Source: Sphaerochaeta halotolerans | GTDB lineage: Bacteria > Spirochaetota > Spirochaetia > Sphaerochaetales > Sphaerochaetaceae | Assembly: GCF_003429665.1 (NCBI RefSeq) | Contig: NZ_QUWK01000009.1 | Coordinates: 1-64,000 of the forward strand | Length of the DNA: 64,000 nt | Reading direction: 5' to 3' | Part shown: piece after piece, positions 40,723 through 49,657 of the stretch | Numbering within the stretch: position 1 is the first letter of the stretch | Layout: the number at the start of each line of letters is the position of its first letter | Program-made: the position numbers and the translations under genes | The notes under the pieces: model-generated | What the model was told of the DNA's origin: nothing | The model's database searches: none | What the model saw: only the letters and a program-made list of their open reading frames with translations

Positions 40723-40777
40723 TCAGAAAAACGTATGAGCACTAGCATCTCTCGCCCAAAGTCGGGAGACTTCTGGT

Positions 40778-40797
40778 GCTCTTTCTTATAAAAGAGC
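40778..40797 (-). terminator. Hairpin downstream of gpsA
   Basis: GCTCTTT-cttata-AAAGAGC perfect 7-bp stem. Confidence 0.5.
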
Positions 40798-40821
40798 GTT
40801 AGGAGAGGTTAGCCTCAGTAG

Positions 40822-41790
40822 TCAATTGAACACTGCTCTCATGTAGTCATTGAGGTCCTCTTGTTCATACATCATCCGGTAGAGTGCCTGTACGAGGGGG
40901 AACTCCTCTTCTACATGTCTTTCGCGGGTGAGTTCACCCATCAACTTGACGGTTCTGCTTCCCTCAATGACTGTGGCTGAGCTGCCACTGTTGTCAATGG
41001 AGAATCCTTTTCCCATCAAGAGGCCGAGCGTCCTGTTCCGGGAGAGGTCATTGAGACTGGTCAGTCCCAAGTCCCCGAGCCCACAGTAGCAGAAGATGGT
41101 TTCTGTACTGCAGCCAAAAAGACTGAGAAAATGGCGCATTTCCCCGACTGCCTTGGTGTAGATGAGAAAGTCGACATTCGGTGAGTTGAACCGGCCGCTG
41201 ACCAGTCCGATTGCAATGGCATACATGTTCTTCAGGATACTCATCAGCTCGACTGAACGAATATCATCGGTGTAGTCCAAGTAAAGCCCAGTATCCTTGA
41301 GCACTTCCTTCTTGAACCGGTCATAATCCTCTCTCTTTCCCCCAAAGGTGAAGGAGGAGGGTAGCCCATGAAGCACTTCGATTGCGAAGGTCGGTCCCTT
41401 CATGCTTGCTGTTCTGGGAAAGGGAATCTGTTCGGTGATGAAGGCCCCATCATCACTCATGCCCTTTGCCAGGTTGATTACGAGACAGTCTTCCTTTGTA
41501 TACTCCTTGATCTCCTCGGTGAAGGAGATAATGACCTTTGAGGGGATAACAAGGAGAATACAGTCGGCACTGCGGAAAATCTGCTTGTCACTTGTTGCCC
41601 TGATGCTGGTGTTCAGGAAGTGGGTAGGGAAGTACTTGGTATTCCGATGGTTCCGGTTGATATCCTCAACTACATCCTTCTCGATGGACCAGAGGATGAC
41701 GGTATTATTGGTATTCCAAGAGAGCCGTTCGGCCATGGCGGTGCCAAAGACACCGGCTCCTGCAATTACGATGGTATTGTGATAAGGCAA
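40822..41790 (-). CDS. gpsA: NAD(P)-dependent glycerol-3-phosphate dehydrogenase
   Basis: IVIAGAGVFGTAMAERLSWN; KGPTFAIEVLHGLP; LKNMYAIAIGLVSG; GLGDLGLTSLNDLSRNRTLGLLMGKG. Confidence 0.93.
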   Translation of the reverse strand: MPYHNTIVIAGAGVFGTAMAERLSWNTNNTVILWSIEKDVVEDINRNHRNTKYFPTHFLNTSIRATSDKQIFRSADCILLVIPSKVIISFTEEIKEYTKEDCLVINLAKGMSDDGAFITEQIPFPRTASMKGPTFAIEVLHGLPSSFTFGGKREDYDRFKKEVLKDTGLYLDYTDDIRSVELMSILKNMYAIAIGLVSGRFNSPNVDFLIYTKAVGEMRHFLSLFGCSTETIFCYCGLGDLGLTSLNDLSRNRTLGLLMGKGFSIDNSGSSATVIEGSRTVKLMGELTRERHVEEEFPLVQALYRMMYEQEDLNDYMRAVFN

Positions 41791-42260
41791 GGCGCAACTC
41801 CTTCTTCGTGTGGCCAGATCATGGTTCGGTGTGGGATGTTTGCTTCATAGAAGATTGTCTGATCTTCTGCAATGAAGCCAAGCTTCTGATAAAATCCCTC
41901 ACTCTGAATCTGGGCATGGATATAGATAGGCTTATGAGAAACGCTCAAGGCACAACGTACCAAGAGTTCTCCATAATGCAACCCACGGTAGGTGGAGAGC
42001 ACTGCAATGCGTTCCAGTTTGGTTCCTTTTTCCGTCATCCGGATACGTACAGTCCCTACTGCTTCATCACCGATGAGCAGCAGGAGATGACCGCAGTCAG
42101 GGTCTTTTCCATCGAAATCGATGGCCTCGCTTACGCCCTGTCCTTTGACGAAAACCTCACGTCGTATGTGCTTGCACATTGCAAGATAGCCCTGATTGGT
42201 CATCAGGGAAGCACTCCCTGGTTCAAGGTATATGACAGTCTGTTCCATTCTGCCCATCAT
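41766..42260 (-). CDS. GNAT family N-acetyltransferase
   Basis: VGTVRIRMTEKGTKLERIAVLSTYRGLHYGELLVRCAL acetyl-CoA binding region; FYQKLGF. Confidence 0.88.
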   Translation of the reverse strand: MMGRMEQTVIYLEPGSASLMTNQGYLAMCKHIRREVFVKGQGVSEAIDFDGKDPDCGHLLLLIGDEAVGTVRIRMTEKGTKLERIAVLSTYRGLHYGELLVRCALSVSHKPIYIHAQIQSEGFYQKLGFIAEDQTIFYEANIPHRTMIWPHEEGVAPCLITIPS

Positions 42261-42337
42261 AACGGCAAGTCATGTCTTCGAGCAAGGGGGTGCAAAGTAG
42301 GGAAGAAAATGGGGAAAACAGCGTTCACTCACACAAT

Positions 42338-44680
42338 CTACTTGATCTTCTTGAAGATATAAATCCTTGAACCGAAGTCTCCCAACACTCTGGTCATGGC
42401 ATCATAGCCAGTCCCACCGAACTGTTGGTTTAGCTTGATACCTGCCCAGGCAACCTGCTCACCGGTAACCCGGTAGTGTTCAACCTCACTGTCAAGGGTG
42501 ACTGCTTTGCTGATGGTGTCCTGGGCGATACCTCCCTCAGTGATGGGGAGCGGGCTCACCTGGTTGAGTAGATTTCCGAACATTTTGATGTCGATACGCT
42601 GTTGACGGGGGAACACCTCATAGACAGCATTCAGGTCAACTATTTCCACGCGTAGCTTGTCAGAACCTGGATTTGAAGGATTGAGCTTCTGGGCGAAAAG
42701 TACCAGAAGTTCACTCTTGTCCTGGCTTGCTACTGCCCAGACTACCTGGTTGGAGGTGCTGTTTGCCAGCTTCACCCTCGTAAAGGTTCCATACTGCAGC
42801 AAGGCGCGGTGTGCCTTGTAGAAGGCAATCTGTGCCTTAATGGCATCCTTCTGCTGCCCTTTCAGCTTCGTGACATCCAGTTCATAGCCAAGCACGCCGA
42901 ATGCTGCAATGTTGAACCGTGACTCGAGGTCGGTTCTTCTCAGCGTCTGGTGGTTGGGAGAGTCACTGACATGGCTGCCCATGGTTGAGAGGGGGTAGCC
43001 ACAGCTGGTGCCTTCCTGTATATACAACCTGCTGAGAGCATCGGTGTTGTCACTGGTCCATGTCTGTGGCATGTAGCAGAGCATCCCTAGGTCGAAGCGG
43101 TTGCCTCCACTCGCACATGACTCAAAGAGTACATTGGGGAAGGCTGCAGTGAGCTTCTCAAGTAGTTCATAGAGTCCCAGGATATAGCGATGGAAGAATT
43201 CACCGTGGTCTTTCATTTCTCTGTTTGTGCTATACATGTCACTGAATACACGGTTCATGTCCCACTTGATGTAGTTCACGTTTGCAAAATGCCAAACATC
43301 TGAGAGTTGCTTGAAGAGGTAATCCCGTACATCTGGTCTGGTAAGGTCAAGAATGTACTGGTTCCGTCCCACACTTGGGCGCCTGCCTGGTATGGCGACC
43401 ATCCAGTCGGGGTGTTTCTTATACAGCTGGCTTTCAATGCTCACCATCTCCGGTTCCACCCAGAGGCCGAACATCATGCCAAGCCTGTGTACTTCGAGGG
43501 AGAGGTTTTCCAACCCTGAAGGGAGTTTCTTTGGATTTACGGTCCAGTCTCCTAGACTGGTGGTGTCATCGTTGCGGAGTCCAAACCATCCGTCATCGAG
43601 CACGAACAGCTCAATACCGAGGTTGGCACTCTCCTTTGCCAGGTTGATGAGTTTGTCCTCTGTGAATTTGAAGTAGGTTGCTTCCCAGTTGTTGATCAGA
43701 ACCGGTCGTTCACGGAACTTCCAGGGGCCACGAATGATGTGGTTGTTGATGAAGTGGTGGAAGTTCTGGCTTGCTCCATTGAGTGCATCGGGCGAGTAGG
43801 TCAGTATTGCCTCAGGGGTTTGGAATCGGTCTTGCGGGGCGAGGACCCAGCTGAAGGTTGCTGGGTTGATTCCCGTCAGTACCCTGACCTTTCCATAGGG
43901 GGATGTTTCGACCAGTTCGCGATGGTTGGAGCTGTAGATGAGGTTCATCCCGATGGTCTCTCCATTCTCCTTGGTGAGGAAGATGCAGGGGTTGTGATCA
44001 GCGCTGCTGACGCCACTCTTGCTGTCGTTGATCATAATGCCTGGGGCAAGAGGACGTTCATGCATGTACCGCTCACGGGACCATGCTCCATCGAAGGTGA
44101 CCAGCTTCCAGTCATCAGTGTCTAGATCGAGCTGTGCTGATGCAAGGTTCTTGATAGTCACTTCCTCAGTGCTGTCGTTGTACAGGGTGGCACGCCTCGT
44201 GATGACATTGCTGTCTTCGAAGACGGTGTAAGTAAGGGCAAGTCGCAGGGGGAGGCAAGTTTCCTTGAGCATAACTTCCAAGGTGGTACAGGTACTCTTG
44301 TCCCCATAGGACTCAGGCAATCCACTGAAGGTTCTGGGCTTTCCAGGGAGAATGCGGTAGCTCTTGACGATGAAGTCGAGTGTTTGCATGCCACGGGAAT
44401 AGGAAATGTCGACAGAACTCTCTCGATAATCACCTTTGCCCATGGTAGAGTATTCCATGCAGAGGTTGGTGAAGAAGAGGGTTGGATGGTCACTGTCGTA
44501 GGCAGTACCGGTGCCGATGCTGATACTCCTTTTCTCTGCCAATGCATCGATACTGATGGTCTCTTTGCTGAGATATCTGCCATAATAGAGGTGTTCAAGG
44601 TGCCCTGTTTCGGTTATGGCGAACAGGTAGGTGGTTTTCTTTGTGGATAGGTTGAACAGTCGGTCCTTCTTGGAAATCAT
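42338..44680 (-). CDS. Alpha-galactosidase, GH36
   Basis: LFVLDDGWFGLRNDDTTSLGDW, VNYIKWDMNR, LFESCASGGNRFDLGMLCYMPQTWTSDNTD catalytic motifs. Confidence 0.96.
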   Translation of the reverse strand: MISKKDRLFNLSTKKTTYLFAITETGHLEHLYYGRYLSKETISIDALAEKRSISIGTGTAYDSDHPTLFFTNLCMEYSTMGKGDYRESSVDISYSRGMQTLDFIVKSYRILPGKPRTFSGLPESYGDKSTCTTLEVMLKETCLPLRLALTYTVFEDSNVITRRATLYNDSTEEVTIKNLASAQLDLDTDDWKLVTFDGAWSRERYMHERPLAPGIMINDSKSGVSSADHNPCIFLTKENGETIGMNLIYSSNHRELVETSPYGKVRVLTGINPATFSWVLAPQDRFQTPEAILTYSPDALNGASQNFHHFINNHIIRGPWKFRERPVLINNWEATYFKFTEDKLINLAKESANLGIELFVLDDGWFGLRNDDTTSLGDWTVNPKKLPSGLENLSLEVHRLGMMFGLWVEPEMVSIESQLYKKHPDWMVAIPGRRPSVGRNQYILDLTRPDVRDYLFKQLSDVWHFANVNYIKWDMNRVFSDMYSTNREMKDHGEFFHRYILGLYELLEKLTAAFPNVLFESCASGGNRFDLGMLCYMPQTWTSDNTDALSRLYIQEGTSCGYPLSTMGSHVSDSPNHQTLRRTDLESRFNIAAFGVLGYELDVTKLKGQQKDAIKAQIAFYKAHRALLQYGTFTRVKLANSTSNQVVWAVASQDKSELLVLFAQKLNPSNPGSDKLRVEIVDLNAVYEVFPRQQRIDIKMFGNLLNQVSPLPITEGGIAQDTISKAVTLDSEVEHYRVTGEQVAWAGIKLNQQFGGTGYDAMTRVLGDFGSRIYIFKKIK

Positions 44681-44783
44681 AGAATGGTACTCCTTGAACT
44701 TGGAAACGGTCTATGCTACCAGTATACTGTCATTGAGCTGTTTTTAACACCATGTTGTGGAGCTTTTAAAAGGAGAAGTAGGT

Positions 44784-46028
44784 ATGGATATTCGTCGACT
44801 GAGATTATGGGAAAGCAGGAATGCCACTGTTCTTACCAACGACCTGATCCAGGTGGTGTTGGAAGACCAGGGTAGTATGGTGCTGGAACTCAGTGCGCTC
44901 TTGGAAAAGGGTGGACGGATTAATGCTCATCTGATGCCATATTACCGTGGAACGGGTACTTCTGTGTTCAGCGATGAGAATGCCGAGTTTTGGAAAACCA
45001 GTCCGTTCCTCTACCAGAAAGCAGGATCCTATTTCAGTTTCCCAAACTATGGTCCTTCCTATGATGGAATCCAAGGACTCCAAGAGCAGAGTGGGTTCAC
45101 AGCCTCTGCGTATTGGATGGTGGAGCGCTATGGAACAGATCCTGAGTTTGGAGGGGTCTGGCTTATGAGCATGGTACGAAACAGGAAGGAACACTACCAG
45201 GTACGGAAGATTGATATGTTGCTTCCGAACCATCCTGTACATTATACGGCAATTTTCATTACCAACAACGGGAGTGAAGACCTGCTTGCCAATACTGCTT
45301 GGAATAATGAGGTTGGCTCTCCTTTTTTGGAGTCTGGTTGTGTGCTTAATGCCAGTGCACAGAGTTGGAGGACTGGGCCGGAAGAATCCCTTACCGGAGT
45401 TGTTTCACGCTTGCAGCCCAACGTTCAGTTTGATGACTGGAAGAAGGCTCCTCTGAAGCAAGGAGGAACTGTCGATTTGACTGAGGTTTCTCCCCCCATT
45501 GGAAAGACTGACTTTATCAGTGGGGCAATCCCAAGGCTCTCCAACCTTGGTTGGTCAAGTGTGATCAACCCGAGGCAGCAGATGGTCTACTTTACCTTCT
45601 TCCCCGGCCCTCAGGCATTGGGAGAAGGGGAGATCGGGCTGAATTTCAACAACTTCCTCTTTGACTATGGTGGGCGTACTGAGACTCCTTGGGCGCTGTA
45701 TCCGGGAGGGATGAGTCAACAGTACTCGATTAACTGTGGATCGGGTACAAACAATCTGTATGCCGGTACCAAGGAAGCATCTGCTTCTGATACCTTGTTC
45801 GATGCTGATACTACGGTAATCATACCAGCAGGAGAGACGCGTTCTCTCTACTACGCAACAGCTTTTGCTCCGTACGACAACAACCGAATTGGCGGGAATT
45901 TCTACACTGTAGAGCAGGTGGAGGAGGGACTCCTCCTCAAGAGGACGAGGAGTTACGCAATCATCCCAGCTGACTCGGTATTCCACTGTATCAAGACCCT
46001 GGCAAAACGTGTAATGGCAACTGATTAA
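44784..46028 (+). CDS. Conserved protein of unknown function, possibly aldose-1-epimerase/mutarotase-like
   Basis: ORF starting MDIRRLRLWESRNATVLTNDLIQVVLEDQGSMVLELSALLEKGG after aaaggagaagt; divergent from GH36; fold call is tentative. Confidence 0.6.
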   Translation: MDIRRLRLWESRNATVLTNDLIQVVLEDQGSMVLELSALLEKGGRINAHLMPYYRGTGTSVFSDENAEFWKTSPFLYQKAGSYFSFPNYGPSYDGIQGLQEQSGFTASAYWMVERYGTDPEFGGVWLMSMVRNRKEHYQVRKIDMLLPNHPVHYTAIFITNNGSEDLLANTAWNNEVGSPFLESGCVLNASAQSWRTGPEESLTGVVSRLQPNVQFDDWKKAPLKQGGTVDLTEVSPPIGKTDFISGAIPRLSNLGWSSVINPRQQMVYFTFFPGPQALGEGEIGLNFNNFLFDYGGRTETPWALYPGGMSQQYSINCGSGTNNLYAGTKEASASDTLFDADTTVIIPAGETRSLYYATAFAPYDNNRIGGNFYTVEQVEEGLLLKRTRSYAIIPADSVFHCIKTLAKRVMATD

Positions 46029-46082
46029 AAGAAAGGCCACCCCGGTGAGAGGGTGGTCTTGGACAGACAAGTTTGTATTGGT

Positions 46083-46607
46083 TTATTGAGCATAATATTC
46101 TACGTAAACGGTTCCAGTGTAGGTAGCTTGTGTCGCATTGGCTGCTTCGGTAGCATTGAGTTGTACATTAATGGGATAGCTGTCAACAACCATTTGATTA
46201 ACGCCAGTTCTGTTAGTAATCTCAACTGAAGCAGGAGGCGTTGCTTCAGTGGTGTACTGAACGGATCCAACTTTAACAGTGTAGTTGATAGGGCTTACCG
46301 TGCCATTTGTCAGCTGTGTTGCTCTGAGCTTAAGAATATAACCATCTCGGTTATTGGTCTTGGTCAGTACATACCCAATGGCGGGGTCAGTCAGTTCATC
46401 TTCAGCTGACATTTCGTAACTATCTAGAGCAGTTGCATTCTGGAAGCTTGATACATCAGTTGCCGTTTCTTCAGCAATCTTTATAACGTTTACACCCTGG
46501 ATCACTGTAGAGACATCAAAAGTATCAGATGTAGTCGGATCAACAGCAAATACAGTGAAGGAAGCGAGAGCCAGTACCAACAAAGTTGCAATAATATTCT
46601 TCTTCAT
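46083..46607 (-). CDS. Small secreted protein, unknown family (paralog A)
   Basis: Signal peptide MKKNIIATLLVLALASFTVFA; C-terminal ATYTGTVYVEYYAQ; SD AAGGA 9 nt upstream of ATG at 46607. Confidence 0.8.
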   Translation of the reverse strand: MKKNIIATLLVLALASFTVFAVDPTTSDTFDVSTVIQGVNVIKIAEETATDVSSFQNATALDSYEMSAEDELTDPAIGYVLTKTNNRDGYILKLRATQLTNGTVSPINYTVKVGSVQYTTEATPPASVEITNRTGVNQMVVDSYPINVQLNATEAANATQATYTGTVYVEYYAQ

Positions 46608-46700
46608 TTTAAACATCCTTTAGGAGCTACGCTCCAGTGCAAGTTATCTATGCTTTCCCAAGCACATTTATATAATAGTAATTCTAAGGACTTATGTCAA
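46601..46700 (-). promoter_or_regulatory. Promoter and structured leader of paralog A
   Basis: TTGACA-N17-TATTAT; shared GACTTATGTCAA and GTGCAAGTTAT words; GGAGC-tac-GCTCC hairpin before the SD. Confidence 0.75.
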
Positions 46701-47126
46701 CAGGTGTGATTAGTTTTTTGAAAATACTGAGCAATGTAATAGAAAATATTACAATAATATGTTTAAGTTATTATAATATAAAAGAATAAAAAATTCTTAA
46801 CGTAAGATAAACTTATGTCAACTTATAGCAATCAAAGTTTGATATTTGAGCATGTTTTACTATGGTTATACAAATAGTACCAAAATAATTCTTTGTAATG
46901 TACTAACTATGACAGAAGTTGGTGAAATATATGCCTATTTACTGATAATCTATACTGATTGTGACAATATCTCATTAAATATGGGTAGAAGTTTGTAGAA
47001 GTGGCTGCATGTAGATCGAAGAATAATTCTAATACAAGTGGAATTATCCTATAATCTGAAACTGAGCAAGGACGGTCAAGCTCAAGTTTTGTTTCTCAGC
47101 TAGAGTGCAGTCAATGGAGTTGTAAG

Positions 47127-48014
47127 GTGACTATGAGAGAAGAACACAAAGAAGCGGTCCAAAGGATGCTGGAGTTTATTGATGAGCATCTAAGTAAGCC
47201 GATCACACTACATCAACTGGCACAGGCTGCCCAGTATTCCCCCTGGCATAGCGCGCGAATGTTCAAGGAGACTACTGGTATGGCTCCATTCACCTACTTG
47301 AGGCACCGACGTTTGAGTGAAGCCGCAAGAAGGTTGGAGAAGCCAGAACAGAAAGTGGTGGATGTGGCGTTTGATTTTGTGTTTGATTCTCATGAAGGAT
47401 TCACAAGGGCGTTCTCAAAACAGTTTGGGATGAACCCGAATGAGTTCAGGCAGCACTGGAATGAGTTTGTCACGAATAGAGCTGCGCGTCGCACAACAAC
47501 CCCAAAACAAGATTCTGAAGGAGAAACTACAATGAAGACTGTATTCGTACAAGTGGTGGATCGCCCGGAGCGAAAAGCTGTTGTGAAGAGCTCGCAGAAG
47601 GCAACTGACTACTTTTCCTATTGTGAAGAGGTTGGTTGTGATGTTTGGGAGGTGCTGAGTTCTATCAAGGAAGCTCTCTACGAGCCGGTAGGGATGTGGA
47701 TGCCTGAGAATTTGAGAAGAATCGGAACTGGTGAATACATGCAGGGGGTAGAGGTTCCCAAAGATTTTGCTGGAATTGTTCCCAAGGGGTACGATCTGAT
47801 TGATCTCCCTGCTTGCCAGATGATGATATTCCAGGGACCTCCGTTTGAAGACGAGGACTTTGAAGAAGCAATAGCAGGACTGTGGGATGTGATGAAGAGG
47901 TATGATCCAACATTCTACGGGTTTACCTGGGCAGACGAAGATGGTCCCAGGTTCCAGATGGAACCATTGGGGTATCGAGGATATATAGAAGCAAGGCCTT
48001 GTAAGAGGGTCTGA
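47127..48014 (+). CDS. AraC-family regulator with C-terminal GyrI-like effector domain
   Basis: MLEFIDEHLSKPITLHQLAQAAQYSPWHSARMFKETTGMAPFTYLRHRRLSEAARRL; C-terminal small-molecule-binding-like segment. Confidence 0.9.
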   Translation: MTMREEHKEAVQRMLEFIDEHLSKPITLHQLAQAAQYSPWHSARMFKETTGMAPFTYLRHRRLSEAARRLEKPEQKVVDVAFDFVFDSHEGFTRAFSKQFGMNPNEFRQHWNEFVTNRAARRTTTPKQDSEGETTMKTVFVQVVDRPERKAVVKSSQKATDYFSYCEEVGCDVWEVLSSIKEALYEPVGMWMPENLRRIGTGEYMQGVEVPKDFAGIVPKGYDLIDLPACQMMIFQGPPFEDEDFEEAIAGLWDVMKRYDPTFYGFTWADEDGPRFQMEPLGYRGYIEARPCKRV

Positions 48015-48273
48015 AATAATAGATAAACCATTGAATGTATTGCAGCCTCCCCAAATAGGGGAGGCTGTTTGATTTTCGGTAGAGTAAACAGGCCAAGATG
48101 AGAATCTTGTTCAGTAGGAACGAAGCCAGTCCAGACAGATCCAATGTTGGTCGTTTTGGATTCTGTGACAATCTTATCTGGAACCCGGAATCACCAATTC
48201 GCGCTATCAGAGGCTTAAAACACCACTCTCTGAGGAAAATGTGACTATTCTTCCTGGAACCGAAAATTATATT

Positions 48274-48309
48274 AAAAGAAGGTTGACTAAAGTTGGCCAA
48301 CCTTCTTTT
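48274..48309 (-). terminator. Hairpin downstream of paralog B
   Basis: AAAAGAAGGTTG...CAACCTTCTTTT 12-bp stem. Confidence 0.75.
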
Positions 48310-48331
48310 AAATTTCTTTATTGTTAAGTAT

Positions 48332-48859
48332 TTATTCAGCAGTAATATTAAAAGTTATCACACCAGTGTAACCGCCTGTTGCAGCTGAGAAATAGTCGTT
48401 TTGATTCAGCTCTGCTGAAATTTTGTGACTTACAACTATCATTCCGTTTTGTGCTTCAGTTGCATTAATCGCCCTTACTACAACTGCACTCTCAGTAGTG
48501 TTTGTTATATAATTTGCATTATTTGCAGTAACTGTATAATTGATAACTGGAGCATTTGTTAAAGTTTCATTAGTAGTTTCCATAGCTTCAGCTGACATTG
48601 AAATGCTATAAGGTACATTTGTTGCCATTGTTAAGTATGCATCCTCAACAGTATCGCTCCCATCTTCAACGAAAGTAATGGCTATCGAATCCTCAGACGT
48701 TAATCCTAAGAAATGTCCATAATTATTAAGCGTAGCAGGCGCTACAGTAATTTTAAAATTACTTTTCCCAGCAACATTTGTCGTTAAATCTAATTCCGCA
48801 GCAAACACGCCAGCCATTCCGATTACCAGTACCAATAAGATTGCAATAGTCTTTTTCAT
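48332..48859 (-). CDS. Small secreted protein, unknown family (paralog B)
   Basis: Signal peptide MKKTIAILLVLVIGMAGVFA; C-terminal GGYTGVITFNITAE; SD spacing identical to paralog A. Confidence 0.8.
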   Translation of the reverse strand: MKKTIAILLVLVIGMAGVFAAELDLTTNVAGKSNFKITVAPATLNNYGHFLGLTSEDSIAITFVEDGSDTVEDAYLTMATNVPYSISMSAEAMETTNETLTNAPVINYTVTANNANYITNTTESAVVVRAINATEAQNGMIVVSHKISAELNQNDYFSAATGGYTGVITFNITAE

Positions 48860-48957
48860 ATCATTCATCCTTTTTAAGGGCAGTGCCCTTGTGCAAGTTA
48901 TTAAGCTCTTTTCCCTAAGCTTGTCTGTATATTAATAAGAAAGGAGACTTATGTCAA
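48857..48957 (-). promoter_or_regulatory. Promoter and structured leader of paralog B
   Basis: TTGACA-N17-TAATAT; same GACTTATGTCAA and GTGCAAGTTAT words; AAGGGC-agt-GCCCTT hairpin before the SD. Confidence 0.75.
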
Positions 48958-49373
48958 TACTAAACTAAAAAAAGTTTGAAAAAACCTGATAATTTTTTTA
49001 TAAATTTCTAAATATTTAAATTATATAGATTTAGGAAATATCCATCTTATTATAACTTGTGACAAATGGGTGTGTTTAAGACAGTATTCCATCAGTTTAC
49101 ACTTTTTGTCTGGGTCTTGGGTAAGAGCTAATTGGGGTATATATACCCTACTTACGTTATAAGTACGGTGGAAGCAAAAGCCGGTTTTTCTGTATGAACT
49201 TGAATAAATATTCAGCTATGAGCGGTATTTTTAGTCGGTTAGCGCTTTTTATGAGTAAATACACAGGCAATATGCATGGATCGTGTAAGAACCCTTGCAA
49301 GCTGATATGTGCCAGGGTTATTGATATATATAAGGAACCGAGGTTTTATGCTTGGTAAGGATTTATATAGAGA

Positions 49374-49402
49374 AACAGCCGCTGAATTGTTCAGCGGCTG
49401 TT
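49374..49402 (-). terminator. Terminator of tRNA-Cys
   Basis: AACAGCCGCTGAA-ttg-TTCAGCGGCTGTT perfect 13-bp stem, then TTTCTCTAT on the minus strand. Confidence 0.85.
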
Positions 49403-49406
49403 AAAG

Positions 49407-49478
49407 AGGTGCCAATCGGATTCGAACCGATGTATAAAGGTTTTGCAGACCTTTCCCTTACCACTTGGGTATGGCACC
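49407..49478 (-). tRNA. tRNA-Cys (anticodon GCA)
   Basis: GGTGCCATACCCAAGTGGTAAGGGAAAGGTCTGCAAAACCTTTATACATCGGTTCGAATCCGATTGGCACCT; cloverleaf, GCA anticodon, U73. Confidence 0.97.
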
Positions 49479-49657
49479 AATGCTCATTGCATGATGAACA
49501 TAACAGGTTTTTAACCGATAATCAAGTAGAATTGGATTCTTTCTTGCCGGAGAGTAGCTGGTCCTCTGCTTTTCTCTTGTTCTTCCATTGACAGATGAAC
49601 GTTTATGATTGTATGCTCTGTTTGTAACGGGTTAAAAGTACAAAAACATTCAAGGAA

